Origin: Sphingomonas sp. IC-56
Lineage (GTDB): Bacteria > Pseudomonadota > Alphaproteobacteria > Sphingomonadales > Sphingomonadaceae
Direction: 5' to 3'
Assembly: GCF_021043375.1 (NCBI RefSeq)
Contig: NZ_JAJNDV010000008.1
Span: forward strand, 44,026 to 108,025
Length of the DNA: 64,000 bases
In this document: one piece after another, positions 7,755 to 16,727 of the stretch
How positions within the stretch are numbered: the stretch's first letter is position 1
How the letters are laid out: each line of letters starts with the position of its first letter
The notes under the pieces: generated by a model
What the model saw: only the letters and a program-made list of their open reading frames with translations
Told to the model about the DNA's origin: nothing
The model's database searches: none
Position numbers and translations under genes: made by a program

Positions 7755-9088
7755 TGCGTACCACCCTCGTTGCCCTGGCGCTGCTCGCGCCATTTCCGGC
7801 CATCGCTCAAGACCATGCCGGTCATGGGCAGCATCCTGCGCTGCCGACTCAGGAAACCACCTCGCCGGCGGATCACAACACGATGGACCATGGTCACATG
7901 GATCATGGTGCGATGGTTGAGGACGGCGTGATGGTCGCGGACAGCCATGCACTCCCCGCGACAACGCCGGGCACCGGTACGTCGCTGCTGCCAGGGGCGG
8001 AGGGCGGCATGCGCGGCGTGCATCTGACGCATGGCGGCGACTGGATGGTGATGGCGCATGGCGACGTCATGCTCGCCTATACCGATCAGGGTGGGCTGCG
8101 CGGCGAGGATGCGGTGTTCTCCGGCTCCATGGCGATGCTGATGGCGCAGCGGGAATGGTCCGATGGCACCCGAGTGCGCTTCAATGGCATGTGGAGCCTC
8201 GATCCCGTCAATGGCCGGCGCGGCTATCCCAATCTGTTCGCCACGGGTGAGACGGCCAACGGACGCCCGCTGGTCGACCGCCAGCACCCGCATGATTTCT
8301 GGATGGAGCTGTCCGCCCGCGTCGACGTGCCGCTGGGCGGCGGTGTCTCCGGCTTCCTGTATGGCGGGCCGGTGGCCGAGCCCGCACTCGGGCCCTCTGC
8401 CTTCGTCCACCGCCGCTCGGCACGATACCTCCCGCTCTCGCCGATCAGCCACCATTGGTTCGACAGCACCCATGTGACCTTCGGCGTGGTAACTGCCGGG
8501 CTGGCGACGCGCGGCGTGCAGCTCGAAGCTTCCGCCTTCAAGGGACGCGAGCCGGACGAGGAGCGCTGGGGCTTCGACACGCCCAAGCTCGACAGCTGGA
8601 GCGTGCGGGCAAGCTTCACGCCTTCCCCCAATTGGGCGCTGCAGGTCAGCCACGGCCGGCTCGAACAGCCCGAGGCGATGCATGCGGGCGAGGATGAGCG
8701 CCGCACCACCGCAAGCGCGCATTACGCCCGTGGCGGCTTCTCCGCGATGGCCGCATTTTCGGCCAAGGACCGCGTGCCGGGCCAGACGCTCACCGCCTGG
8801 CTGGGCGAGGCGAACTGGAACCTCGACAGCCATCACACCGTGTTCGGCCGGGTGGAAAATGTCGGCAATGACGAGCTTTTCCCCGATCATGACGATCCGC
8901 TGCACGACACGAAGTTCCGCGTGACGCGTTTCGAGGGCGGCTACGCCTATCGCATCCCCTTTGGCCGGGCCGAACTGGCGCTGGGCGGTTCGCTGGCGGC
9001 CTATGCCAAGCCTTCCGCGCTCGATGCAGCCTATGGCGACCGTCCGCTTAGCTACACGCTGTTCGCGCGGCTGGCCGTGGGGCAGTAG
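7754..9088 (+). CDS. Secreted His/Met-rich outer-membrane beta-barrel protein
   Basis: A 444-residue exported protein. A signal peptide (LVALALLAPFPAIAQ) is followed by about 60 residues rich in His, Met and Asp (HAGHGQHP, DHNTMDHGHMDHGAM), as in soft-metal-binding envelope proteins. The remainder alternates in the manner of a beta barrel and ends in a strand closing at LFARLAVGQ; WMVMAHGDVMLAYTDQGG and QHPHDFWMELSARVDVPLGG are recognisable barrel segments. It is translationally coupled to the glutaredoxin-MauE gene and shares the MerR-type promoter, so a role in metal binding or efflux across the outer membrane is likely. It resembles hypothetical proteins in copper and mercury loci more than any named porin. 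Confidence 0.65.
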   Translation: MRTTLVALALLAPFPAIAQDHAGHGQHPALPTQETTSPADHNTMDHGHMDHGAMVEDGVMVADSHALPATTPGTGTSLLPGAEGGMRGVHLTHGGDWMVMAHGDVMLAYTDQGGLRGEDAVFSGSMAMLMAQREWSDGTRVRFNGMWSLDPVNGRRGYPNLFATGETANGRPLVDRQHPHDFWMELSARVDVPLGGGVSGFLYGGPVAEPALGPSAFVHRRSARYLPLSPISHHWFDSTHVTFGVVTAGLATRGVQLEASAFKGREPDEERWGFDTPKLDSWSVRASFTPSPNWALQVSHGRLEQPEAMHAGEDERRTTASAHYARGGFSAMAAFSAKDRVPGQTLTAWLGEANWNLDSHHTVFGRVENVGNDELFPDHDDPLHDTKFRVTRFEGGYAYRIPFGRAELALGGSLAAYAKPSALDAAYGDRPLSYTLFARLAVGQ

Positions 9089-9127
9089 GACTTTTTTCGG
9101 CAACAATTGGCTGGCATCGGCGCGGCC

Positions 9128-10396
9128 ATGCGTTTCCCCTCCAAGCTTGCCGCCGCCGCGTTTGCCGCCCTTCTTCAGGCCTGTGCAACTGCCCCGGTGC
9201 CCGTTCCCGCATCTCCGGCCAACGCTGTGGCCGAGATGCGCGAGCCGGTGACGATCCTCGTGTCGATCGACGGGTTCCGCCCAGACTATCTGAAGCGGGG
9301 CGTAACCCCGGTCCTTTCGCGGCTGGCGCGCGAGGGCGTTTCCTCGCCGATGCGGCCCAGCTTCCCGTCCAAAACCTTCCCCAACCACTGGACACTGGTC
9401 ACCGGCCTGCGCCCTGACCGGCACGGCATCGTCGCCAACAAGATGGAGGACCCGGCTCGCCCGGACGAGGTCTTCACCATGGCCGTGGACGATCCCTTCT
9501 GGTGGAGCGAGGCTCAGCCGATTTGGGTCGACGCTGAAAAGGCCGGTATTCGCACCGCCACCATGTTCTGGCCCGGCTCCAACGTGCCGTTCGGCGGCAC
9601 CGTCGAGCCAGGCGGTCACAACAAGGTGGTGGGCGGCACGCGCCCCAGCGACTGGCAGCAGTTCAATCAGGCCGTGACTGGTGAGCAGCGCGTGAATGGC
9701 GTCCTCGATTGGATGCGGCGTCCAGCTGCAACCAGGCCCAAGCTGGTGACTCTGTATTTCGATACGGTCGACACCGCCGGCCACGCCTATGGTCCCAACG
9801 ACCGGCGCACCACCGACTCCGTTGCCGAGGTCGACCGGATGGTAGGCCAGCTGTTCGACGGGCTCGCCGCCCTGCGCCAGCCGGCGAACCTGGTGATCGT
9901 CGCCGATCATGGCATGGCGGAAACCAGCAATACGCGCATCGTGATGCTGGGGCTGCCGACCGACAGCTATCATCTGGTGGAGGCCGGTCCCTACGCGGCG
10001 CTGACGCCCACGCCGGGCCGTGAGGCGCTGGTAGAAAAGGCATTGCTCCGCCGCCACCCGCACATGGAATGCTGGCGCAAGGGCGAAATCCCGGCGCGCT
10101 TTCATTATGGGCGCAACCCGCGCGTACCGGCGATCCTCTGCCTGGCGGAAGATGGCTGGCTGATCAGCGACAAGCCCGCCAAGGGGCCGTTCACGCAAGG
10201 CGCGCATGGCTATGATGCCGCGTCGCCCGACATGGCGGCGCTGTTCATCGCCCATGGGCCCGCCTTCCGCGCTGCCCAGTTGCCGGCCTTTGACAATGTC
10301 GACGTCTATCCGCTGCTCCGCGACCTGATCGGGTTGCCGGCGAAGCAGGATGTCGACGGCACCGACGCTCCCTTTGGACGCGTGATCGGCCGCTGA
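9128..10396 (+). CDS. Ectonucleotide pyrophosphatase/phosphodiesterase-like lipoprotein (alkaline phosphatase superfamily)
   Basis: A 422-residue envelope enzyme of the NPP family. The lipoprotein signal AAAAFAALLQAC precedes the catalytic domain. Metal ligands and nucleophile are visible in order: VSIDGFRPDYL (Asp), PSFPSKTFPNHWTL (nucleophile Thr in KTFPN), FDTVDTAGHAYGP (Asp and His), and IVADHGMAE (Asp-His). These residues bind two zinc ions and hydrolyse phosphodiester or pyrophosphate bonds. The natural substrate is unknown, though Xanthomonas NPP cleaves nucleotide esters. The start at 9128 gives a clean lipobox; a frame open from 9107 only adds seven residues. Confidence 0.88.
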   Translation: MRFPSKLAAAAFAALLQACATAPVPVPASPANAVAEMREPVTILVSIDGFRPDYLKRGVTPVLSRLAREGVSSPMRPSFPSKTFPNHWTLVTGLRPDRHGIVANKMEDPARPDEVFTMAVDDPFWWSEAQPIWVDAEKAGIRTATMFWPGSNVPFGGTVEPGGHNKVVGGTRPSDWQQFNQAVTGEQRVNGVLDWMRRPAATRPKLVTLYFDTVDTAGHAYGPNDRRTTDSVAEVDRMVGQLFDGLAALRQPANLVIVADHGMAETSNTRIVMLGLPTDSYHLVEAGPYAALTPTPGREALVEKALLRRHPHMECWRKGEIPARFHYGRNPRVPAILCLAEDGWLISDKPAKGPFTQGAHGYDAASPDMAALFIAHGPAFRAAQLPAFDNVDVYPLLRDLIGLPAKQDVDGTDAPFGRVIGR

Positions 10397-10437
10397 CCGG
10401 CTTGCACGGGCGCCGCTTTCGTCCGAAGCTCGCGCCC

Positions 10438-10887
10438 ATGCAGTATCTGGATGATCTTTCCGTCGGCGACCGGGCGAGTTTCGGCCGCTACGAAGTCACG
10501 CGCGAGGAAGTGCTCGACTTCGCGCGCAAATATGACCCCCAGCCCTTTCACCTGTCGGACGAAGCGGCGGCGCAGACGCATTTCGGCCAGCTGGCGGCAA
10601 GCGGCTGGCACACCTGCGCGATGACCATGGCGATGCTGGTCGAGCATATGAAAACAAATCCCCAGGCAAGCCTGGGCGCCGCAGGCACGGACGAGCTGCG
10701 CTGGCTGAAGCCCGTCCACCCCGGCGACGTGCTACGCTGCGAAACCGAGATATTGGAGATCCGCCCGTCGCAGAGCCGCCCGGATATGGGCAGCATCCGC
10801 AGCCAGATGACGACCTTCAACCAAAAGGACGAGCCAGTGCTCCGCTTCGTCGCGCTCGCCCTGCTGCGCCGGCGCCCGCAAGGCTGA
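10438..10887 (+). CDS. MaoC-family dehydratase
   Basis: A 149-residue single hot-dog-fold protein of the MaoC family of (R)-specific enoyl-CoA hydratases. The catalytic signature is in FARKYDPQPFHLSDEAA (Asp and His), followed by SGWHTCAMTMAM and DELRWLKPVHPGDVLRCETE. The start at ATG 10438 (MQYLDDLSVGD) matches family N-termini; the frame extends a little upstream without conservation. It follows the NPP gene by 41 bases. The specific acyl-CoA substrate is unknown. Confidence 0.88.
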   Translation: MQYLDDLSVGDRASFGRYEVTREEVLDFARKYDPQPFHLSDEAAAQTHFGQLAASGWHTCAMTMAMLVEHMKTNPQASLGAAGTDELRWLKPVHPGDVLRCETEILEIRPSQSRPDMGSIRSQMTTFNQKDEPVLRFVALALLRRRPQG

Positions 10888-10900
10888 CCTGCGCTAGCTA

Positions 10901-10926
10901 GGCGGAGCGACAACCGGCGCTCCGCC
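10901..10926. terminator. Hairpin between convergent MaoC and low-complexity lipoprotein genes
   Basis: The arms GGCGGAGCG and CGCTCCGCC form a perfect 9-bp stem with an 8-base loop, between convergent genes ending at 10887 and 10935. No T tract follows, so termination is likely but not certain. Confidence 0.45.
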
Positions 10927-10934
10927 TCTAGGCC

Positions 10935-11642
10935 TTATTGCGGGCGCTGCGTCCGCCCACGCCAAGTTCCGCCACTGCGCGGCGGGGCGCTGGAACCGCC
11001 GCCCCGATAGGTCGAGGCGCCCGGCGGTACATGGCGGCGGTCGCTCCAGGTGCCGCTGTTCGGACGCGGGGTCGTGGCATCGGGCCGCGGCGGGCGATTG
11101 CCGCCATTCCAGTCGGGCCGCCCCGGGCGGTTGGGCCGCGAACCATTCCAGTCCGGGCGGTTAGGCCGATCGGGCCGGGCGCCATTCCAATCAGGACGGT
11201 TCGGTCGGTTTGCGCCGTCCCCGCCGGGTCGGCCTAGCCGGCCATCATTCCACCCCGGGCGTCCCAGTCCGCCGGGCCGGTTGCCCCACTGACCCCAGTT
11301 CGGGCGGCGATCGCCGCGCCAGTCACGCCCGCGATTTTCCCAATAGCGGCGCTGTCCCTGGTTCCAGCGATATGGACGGCGATAGCGGTCGTACACATAG
11401 ACGCCCGAGCCCGGATAATAGTAATCGCCATACCAGCCGAAATAGCTGCCAAGCCCCGCGCCGCCATAGCCGAAGCCATCATAGCCGAAGCCGTCATAGC
11501 CATAGCCGCCATAGCCACCGTAATCGGCAACGCCATAGCCCACCGAAACCCCTGAATAGCCATAGCCGTCCTCGGCACAGCCGGCAGTGGTCAGGCCAAG
11601 CGCAGCGAGCATGCCGGCGGCGAGAACAGAACGAAGACCCAT
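10935..11642 (-). CDS. Low-complexity Gly/Tyr- and RPDWNG-repeat lipoprotein
   Basis: A 235-residue exported protein of very biased composition. The signal peptide MLAALGLTTAGC ends in a lipobox cysteine. Next comes a Gly-Tyr-rich part with repeats of DGFGY and GGYGYDG (about residues 30-70), a conserved-looking core (GDYYYPGSGVYVYDRYRRPY), and a long basic Pro/Asn/Trp-rich tail with repeats of R-P-x-R-P-D-W-N-G. The core resembles small proteins of many sphingomonads with no assigned function. The tail is positively charged and probably disordered. A similar R-P-G-W-N repeat occurs in the unrelated gene at 61230-62684. Confidence 0.7.
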   Translation of the reverse strand: MGLRSVLAAGMLAALGLTTAGCAEDGYGYSGVSVGYGVADYGGYGGYGYDGFGYDGFGYGGAGLGSYFGWYGDYYYPGSGVYVYDRYRRPYRWNQGQRRYWENRGRDWRGDRRPNWGQWGNRPGGLGRPGWNDGRLGRPGGDGANRPNRPDWNGARPDRPNRPDWNGSRPNRPGRPDWNGGNRPPRPDATTPRPNSGTWSDRRHVPPGASTYRGGGSSAPPRSGGTWRGRTQRPQ

Positions 11643-11822
11643 GGCGAACCTCTCAAGCCGCGGAAGGACCGGCGCGGCGGCGGTGTTATGGCTTAGAAGA
11701 ACGTGGCGTCCGAAGTGATGTTCCGCAATGCGCCAGCGCAGCGGTCCTCTCGCTCCGAACGTCCCGTTTTGCGCCAGCCTGCCTGAACCGCAGCTTGCTC
11801 GCCGCCCCTGCAGAACGCTCGA

Positions 11823-12362
11823 TCAGTGTCCCTCGAACGCAACCAGCGAGGAGACCGTCACACCTTCGTCGCGCAGCGCCTCCGCCCCGCCCAGTTCCGG
11901 CAGGTCGATGACGAAGCTCGCCTGCACCACCTCGGCGCCCGCCTTGCGCAGCAGCCGCACCGCCGCGCGCGCCGTGCCCCCGGTGGCGATCAGATCATCG
12001 ACCAGCAGCACGCGCGCACCCGGCGTGCATGCGTCGGCATGGATGGCGATCCGGTCGGTGCCATATTCCAGCGCGTAGTCCTCCGCGATGGTGGCGCCAG
12101 GCAGCTTGCCGTCCTTGCGGATCAGCAGCACGCCCGTGCCCAGCTTCACCGCCAGCGCCGCGCCGAACAGGAAGCCGCGCGCCTCGACTCCCGCCACCAG
12201 GTCGATCGGCCCCTGCACCTGCTCGGCCATGCGGTCGATGGTCAGCCGCAGCCCCTCAGGGTCGAGCAGCAGCGTGGTGATGTCGCGGAACATGATCCCC
12301 GGCTTGGGAAAATCGGGAATCGTGCGGATGCGCGCGCGGATGTCGTCATTGTCGTTGGTCAT
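11823..12362 (-). CDS. apt: Adenine phosphoribosyltransferase
   Basis: Apt salvages adenine by converting it with PRPP to AMP and pyrophosphate. The 179-residue protein shows the whole family pattern: IRTIPDFPKPGIMFRDIT near the N-terminus, GVEARGFLFG, LIRKDGKLPG, and the PRPP-binding loop VLLVDDLIATGGTA. The ATG at 12362 (MTNDNDD) gives the standard length; an in-frame upstream ATG at 12398 would add 12 residues over the upstream terminator and is not favoured. It lies downstream of petABC on the same strand, separated by a terminator. Confidence 0.97.
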   Translation of the reverse strand: MTNDNDDIRARIRTIPDFPKPGIMFRDITTLLLDPEGLRLTIDRMAEQVQGPIDLVAGVEARGFLFGAALAVKLGTGVLLIRKDGKLPGATIAEDYALEYGTDRIAIHADACTPGARVLLVDDLIATGGTARAAVRLLRKAGAEVVQASFVIDLPELGGAEALRDEGVTVSSLVAFEGH

Positions 12363-12375
12363 GGCGCTTCCTTGA

Positions 12376-12412
12376 AAACAGAAATCCCGCCGGAGCAAGG
12401 CTCGCGGCGGGA
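12376..12412 (-). terminator. Rho-independent terminator after petC
   Basis: On the minus strand TCCCGCC-G-C-GAGC pairs with GCTC-C-GGCGGGA (12385-12412) around a 3-base loop, followed by a TTTCTGTTTT stretch. It ends the petABC operon before apt. Confidence 0.8.
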
Positions 12413-12441
12413 CTTCTTCACTCAGGCAATGGTGCCGGCGC

Positions 12442-13272
12442 TCAGTGCTTCACGCCGCGCCACACCGTCAGATACGCACCATAGGCCAGGCCCGTGGCGA
12501 GGATCAGGAACAGCACCACCGCCACGCCGGCACGGTGCCGGGTCTGCAGCGTCGGCTCCGCGGTCCACACCAGGAATGCCGCCACGTCCTTCGACATCTG
12601 GTCCACGGTCGCGCGCGTGCCGTCCGAATAGGTGACCTGGTTTTCACTGGTCAGCGGCGGCGGCATCGCGATGTTCAGGTTCGCGAAGTACGGGTTGTAA
12701 TGGGATCCATCGGGAGTCTTGGCCGCCGGGAACTTCTTGAGCAGCTCGGCCGGCTGGTTCTGATACCCCGTCAGCAGCGAGTGGACATAGGCCGCGCCGT
12801 CATGCCGCGCCTTCGTGATCAGGCTCAGGTCAGGCGGGCTGCCGGTGCCGGGATAGTATACCTTGGGGAAGCGGTCCGACGGCAGGTTGTCGCGCTCGCC
12901 CCAGGTACCCGCCTTGGGGTCCTGCACCGGCTGCTTGATCGCCCAGTCCTTCGCGATCTTCTTCACCTCGGCTTCGTTATAGCCGATCTTCTGAAGGTCG
13001 CGGAACGACACCAGGTTCAGCGAGTGGCAGCTGGCGCAGACCTTTTCATACACCAGGAAGCCGCGCTGCAGCTGGGCGTTGTCGAACTTGCCGAGCGGCC
13101 CGTTCGAAGCGAGTGCGAGTTCCTCTGGATGCTTGTGGAACTCCTCCTCGGCGCTTGGCGGCGTGGGTTCCTTGATCATCGTCGTGATGGTGCCGACCAG
13201 CGCCAGCAACAGCACGAAGATGAAGCCGGCACCGATCAGGAACTTGATGGAGCGCGTGAACAGCGGAAGCAT
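12442..13272 (-). CDS. petC: Cytochrome c1 of the bc1 complex
   Basis: Cytochrome c1 takes electrons from the Rieske protein and passes them to cytochrome c in the periplasm. The 276-residue protein has an N-terminal hydrophobic segment, the heme-binding CASCH, a conserved Pro-rich region (YYPGTGSPPDLSLITKARH), the axial methionine in NIAMPPPL, and a C-terminal membrane anchor (AVVLFLILATGLAYGAYLTV) that holds it in the inner membrane. The start at 13272 was chosen at MLPLFTRSIKF; a longer open frame overlaps the end of petB in another frame. It is the last gene of petA-petB-petC. Confidence 0.96.
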   Translation of the reverse strand: MLPLFTRSIKFLIGAGFIFVLLLALVGTITTMIKEPTPPSAEEEFHKHPEELALASNGPLGKFDNAQLQRGFLVYEKVCASCHSLNLVSFRDLQKIGYNEAEVKKIAKDWAIKQPVQDPKAGTWGERDNLPSDRFPKVYYPGTGSPPDLSLITKARHDGAAYVHSLLTGYQNQPAELLKKFPAAKTPDGSHYNPYFANLNIAMPPPLTSENQVTYSDGTRATVDQMSKDVAAFLVWTAEPTLQTRHRAGVAVVLFLILATGLAYGAYLTVWRGVKH

Positions 13273-13286
13273 GTGGTCGTTTCCCC

Positions 13287-14576
13287 TTACGCGCGCAGCG
13301 CAGTTTCGGTCATCCGCGAGCCGCCATGGTCGCCCAGCACTGCCTCGGTGATCGAGTTGGGCAGCGGCTTGGGACGCTCCAGGCGCGAGATGATCGGAAC
13401 GACGATCAGGAAGTGCGCGAAATAATAAGCGGCGCAGATCTGGCTGGCGATGACGATGCCGGGCGTCGCCGCCGAACCACCGCAATAACCCAGCACCAGC
13501 ACGTCGAGCACCAGGATCCAGAAGGCGATGCGGTAGCCCGGGCGGAAGTTCGCCGAACGCACCGGCGACTTGTCGAGCCAGGGCAGGAAGAACAGCAGGA
13601 TGATCGATCCGAACATCGCCACCACGCCCCACAGCTTGGCCGGGATGATGAAGTCCGCGGTGAAAGCGCGCAGGATCGCGTAGAACGGCCAGAAATACCA
13701 TTCGGGCACGATATGCGCGGGCGTCGAGAGCGGGTTCGCCGGGATGTAGTTGTCCGGATGGCCCAGCAGATCGGGGTAGAAGAAAATCAGCGTCGTGAAC
13801 ACGAGCATGAAGATGCCGACGCCGAAGCCGTCCTTGGCCGTGTAGTACGGATGGAACGGCACCGTGTCCTGCTCACCCTTCACTTCCACGCCGGTCGGAT
13901 TGCCCGAACCCGGAATGTGCAGCGCCCAGATGTGCAGGATCACGGCACCGGCAATCACGAACGGCAGCAGATAGTGGAGCGAGAAGAAGCGATTGAGCGC
14001 CGCGTCGTCCGGCGCGTAGCCGCCCAGCAGCCACACGCGCACCCACTCACCGACCACGGGGATCGCCGAGAAGAAGCCGGTGATCACCTGCGCGCCCCAG
14101 AAGCTCATCTGGCCCCAGGGAAGGACGTAGCCCATGAACGCAGTGGCCATGACGAGGAGGAAGATCACCACGCCGATCAGCCACACCATCTCGCGCGGCG
14201 CCTTGTACGATCCGTAATACAGGCCGCGGAAGATGTGGATGTAGATCACCAGCAGGAACATGCTGGCGCCGTTGGCGTGCGCGAAACGCAGGAACCAGCC
14301 TGCGTTAACGTCCCGCATGATCGTGGCGTTCACGCTTTCGAACGCACCCACAGCGGAAGTGTGGAAGTGCATCGCCAGCACGATGCCGGTGACGATCTGG
14401 ATAACCAGCGCCAGCCCGGCGAGAACGCCGAAATTCCAGAAATAGTTGAGGTTGCGCGGCACCGGATAGCCGGCACCGATCGCATTATAAACGAAGCGCG
14501 GCAGCGGCAGGCGGCTGTCCACCCACTGCATGACCGGCGATTTGGGTTCGTATTGGCGTGCCCAGGGAAAGCTCAT
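13287..14576 (-). CDS. petB: Cytochrome b of the bc1 complex
   Basis: The diheme membrane subunit of the quinol:cytochrome c oxidoreductase, where ubiquinol is oxidised and the Q cycle runs. The 429-residue protein has about eight membrane helices. Heme ligands are visible in the helix with [10 protein letters not shown] and [15 protein letters not shown] and in the later [20 protein letters not shown]. The Qo-site motif is PEWYF (in [14 protein letters not shown]). It lies 12 bases after petA and 14 before petC, in one operon. Confidence 0.98.
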   Translation of the reverse strand: MSFPWARQYEPKSPVMQWVDSRLPLPRFVYNAIGAGYPVPRNLNYFWNFGVLAGLALVIQIVTGIVLAMHFHTSAVGAFESVNATIMRDVNAGWFLRFAHANGASMFLLVIYIHIFRGLYYGSYKAPREMVWLIGVVIFLLVMATAFMGYVLPWGQMSFWGAQVITGFFSAIPVVGEWVRVWLLGGYAPDDAALNRFFSLHYLLPFVIAGAVILHIWALHIPGSGNPTGVEVKGEQDTVPFHPYYTAKDGFGVGIFMLVFTTLIFFYPDLLGHPDNYIPANPLSTPAHIVPEWYFWPFYAILRAFTADFIIPAKLWGVVAMFGSIILLFFLPWLDKSPVRSANFRPGYRIAFWILVLDVLVLGYCGGSAATPGIVIASQICAAYYFAHFLIVVPIISRLERPKPLPNSITEAVLGDHGGSRMTETALRA

Positions 14577-14588
14577 CAGCGTCTATCC

Positions 14589-15173
14589 TCAACCGACCAC
14601 GACGACAGTGTCGGACGTGAATGCATAATCCGGAACCTGAAGGTTCGTCGGCGCCGGCCCCTGCCGGATGCGGCCCGCGGTGTCATAGGCCGAGCCATGG
14701 CATGGGCAGAAATAACCCCCGAACGGCCCGCGATTCTCGCCTTCGCCGGCACCCAGCGGCACGCAGCCCAGATGGGTGCACACGCCCAGCGTGATCAGCC
14801 AGTTCTGCTTGCCTTCCTTGGTACGCTCGGCGAGCGTCTGCGGATCGCGCAGGCTCGACACCGGCACCTTGTCCGCCTCGGCGATCTCCGCCGGCGTCAG
14901 GTTGCGCACGAACAACGGCTGCTTGCGGAAGCTCGCCTTGATCGCCTGCCCCGGCTCGATCGCCGACAGGTCAAGCTCAGTGGTCGACAGCGCCAGCACG
15001 TCGGCCGAAGGATTCATGGAATTGATCAGCGGCAGCACCGCGACAGCGCCACCGACACCTGCCACCGATACCGCGGCGACCTTCAGGTAATCGCGCCGGC
15101 GTAGATTCTCGATGGTATTGCCGGGAGGAACCACGGTCTGATCGGAAGAAACACCGTCTTCAAGCGTCGCCAT
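14589..15173 (-). CDS. petA: Rieske iron-sulfur subunit of the bc1 complex
   Basis: The 194-residue Rieske protein carries the [2Fe-2S] cluster that moves electrons from quinol to cytochrome c1. Cluster ligands are in CTHLGC and CPCHGS, both complete. The N-terminal segment with RRDYLKVAAVSVAGVGGAVA is a Tat-type signal anchor (RR followed by a hydrophobic run) that stays as the membrane helix. It is the first gene of petABC, and the 265 bases upstream to trmL should hold the divergent promoters. Confidence 0.97.
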   Translation of the reverse strand: MATLEDGVSSDQTVVPPGNTIENLRRRDYLKVAAVSVAGVGGAVAVLPLINSMNPSADVLALSTTELDLSAIEPGQAIKASFRKQPLFVRNLTPAEIAEADKVPVSSLRDPQTLAERTKEGKQNWLITLGVCTHLGCVPLGAGEGENRGPFGGYFCPCHGSAYDTAGRIRQGPAPTNLQVPDYAFTSDTVVVVG

Positions 15174-15438
15174 GCATCAGCCCTTGCACTTCGAAACAAC
15201 CCGCGGCGGATGCGCGGAAACGGGACACGGGCGAGTATTCGCCCAAAACCCCCGGTGCCCCCGGCGGCAGGCAGGGGTGATAGACGGGCATATGGAACTT
15301 TGCCAACAGGGTTTTTGCTTGAGGCGAACACATGCCAATGCTTGCTGCGCTGCAGCAGGACTTCGAGCGCGCATTTAATACACGCTGTTTCGCGCGCAGG
15401 GGTGACGCCGTACAGCCGGGGCGCTAGTCGGCTGCGCG

Positions 15439-15888
15439 ATGCGCATCGCCCTGTTCCAGCCAGAGATTGCCGGCAATGTCGGCACCATCCTGCGGGTCGG
15501 CGCCTGCTTCGATGTGGCGCTCGACCTGATCGAACCGATGGGCTTCCCCTGGAGCGACCGCAGCCGCAAGCGCGCCGCGATGGACTATGACGATCGCGTG
15601 GACGTGCGCCGCCACGCCGATTGGGATGCCTTTGCCGCCGCGCTGACCGGGCGGCTGGTGCTGTTCACCACGCGCGGCGGCGTCGCATTGCCCCAGGCGC
15701 GGTTTGAACGAGGCGACACACTGCTGTTCGGGTCGGAAAGCGCAGGCGTGCCTGACTTCGTCCATGCCCATGCCGACCTTGCGGTCAGAATACCGCTTCA
15801 GCCCGCCGCCCGATCGTTGAACCTGGCGGTTGCGGTAGGGATCGGGATCGCCGAAGCGTTGCGCCAGACGGAAGGATTTGCCCCATGA
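15439..15888 (+). CDS. trmL: tRNA (cytidine(34)-2'-O)-methyltransferase
   Basis: TrmL methylates the 2'-OH of the wobble nucleotide in tRNA-Leu isoacceptors using SAM. This 149-residue SPOUT-class protein has the family motifs FQPEIAGNVGTILR at the N-terminus, LLFGSESAGVPD in the middle and IPLQPAARSLNLAVAVGIG at the C-terminus, forming the knotted SAM site. The usual length is about 155. The ATG overlap with hemF (ATGA at 15885-15888) shows that the two are translated together. Confidence 0.93.
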   Translation: MRIALFQPEIAGNVGTILRVGACFDVALDLIEPMGFPWSDRSRKRAAMDYDDRVDVRRHADWDAFAAALTGRLVLFTTRGGVALPQARFERGDTLLFGSESAGVPDFVHAHADLAVRIPLQPAARSLNLAVAVGIGIAEALRQTEGFAP

Positions 15889-16727
15889 TCGAACTCGACC
15901 CGCAACAACAGCGCGCGCGCAGCTGGTTCGAAAGCCTGCGCGATTCGATCTGCGCCGAGTTCGAGGCGATCGAGGGCGAGGCAGGGTCCGATGCCCGTTT
16001 CCACTATACGCCCTGGGATCGCGTCGATGCCGCGGGCGCGCAGGGCGGCGGCGGCGTACGCGGCGTGATGAAGGGGCAGGTCTTCGAAAAGGTAGGCGTC
16101 AACGTCTCCACCGTCGGCGGCGCGTTCGAAGGCGATTTCGCCAAGAGCATCCATGGCGCGGGCGAAGATCCCAGCTTCTTCGCCACCGGCATCAGCCTGG
16201 TCGCCCACATGGCCAATCCGCACGTCCCCGCCGTGCACATGAACACCCGCTTCCTGACCACCACCAAACGCTGGTTCGGCGGCGGCGCTGATCTCAACCC
16301 GCCCATTCCCTATGCCGAGGATACCGAGGCATTCCACGCCCGGCTGAAGGCGGCCTGCGACGCGCACGACCCGGCTCACTATCCGCGATTCAAGGAATGG
16401 GCGGACGAGTATTTCTACATCCCGCACCGCAAGGTGCACCGCGGCGTCGGTGGCATCTTCTACGATCACCTGGAGAATGACTGGGAAGCCGATTTCGCCT
16501 TCACCCAGGATGTCGGCCGCGCCTTTCTCGACATCTTCCCGGCACTGGTGCGCCGGCGCATGAACATGCCCTTCACCGACGCCGACAAGGCCCGCCAGCT
16601 CGAATGGCGCGGCCGCTATGCCGAATTCAACCTGATCTATGACCGCGGCACGCTGTTCGGCCTGAAGACCGGCGGCAATATCGACGCCATCCTGATGAGC
16701 CTGCCGCCCGTCGCGACATGGGACTGA
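15885..16727 (+). CDS. hemF: Oxygen-dependent coproporphyrinogen III oxidase
   Basis: HemF decarboxylates coproporphyrinogen III to protoporphyrinogen IX using O2, a late step of heme synthesis. The 280-residue protein carries the family stretches RGVMKGQVFEKVGVNVSTV, SLVAHMANPHVPAVHMNTRF and GVGGIFYDHLEN, and ends with RYAEFNLIYDRGTLFGLKTG, all close to the consensus. It overlaps trmL by four bases and the following GNAT gene by ten, so trmL-hemF-GNAT is one operon. Heme made here feeds the bc1 cytochromes and the heme oxygenase encoded in this window. Confidence 0.98.
   Translation: MIELDPQQQRARSWFESLRDSICAEFEAIEGEAGSDARFHYTPWDRVDAAGAQGGGGVRGVMKGQVFEKVGVNVSTVGGAFEGDFAKSIHGAGEDPSFFATGISLVAHMANPHVPAVHMNTRFLTTTKRWFGGGADLNPPIPYAEDTEAFHARLKAACDAHDPAHYPRFKEWADEYFYIPHRKVHRGVGGIFYDHLENDWEADFAFTQDVGRAFLDIFPALVRRRMNMPFTDADKARQLEWRGRYAEFNLIYDRGTLFGLKTGGNIDAILMSLPPVATWD

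Noticed and set aside
7487..10255. A 922-codon open frame on the minus strand opposite the barrel and NPP genes.
   Set aside because: It is an antisense shadow caused by high GC at third positions. The plus-strand genes have signal peptides and catalytic motifs, while this frame has none.
13326..15104. A 592-codon frame opposite petB and petA.
   Set aside because: Cytochrome b and Rieske motifs on the minus strand are complete, so the reverse frame is non-coding.
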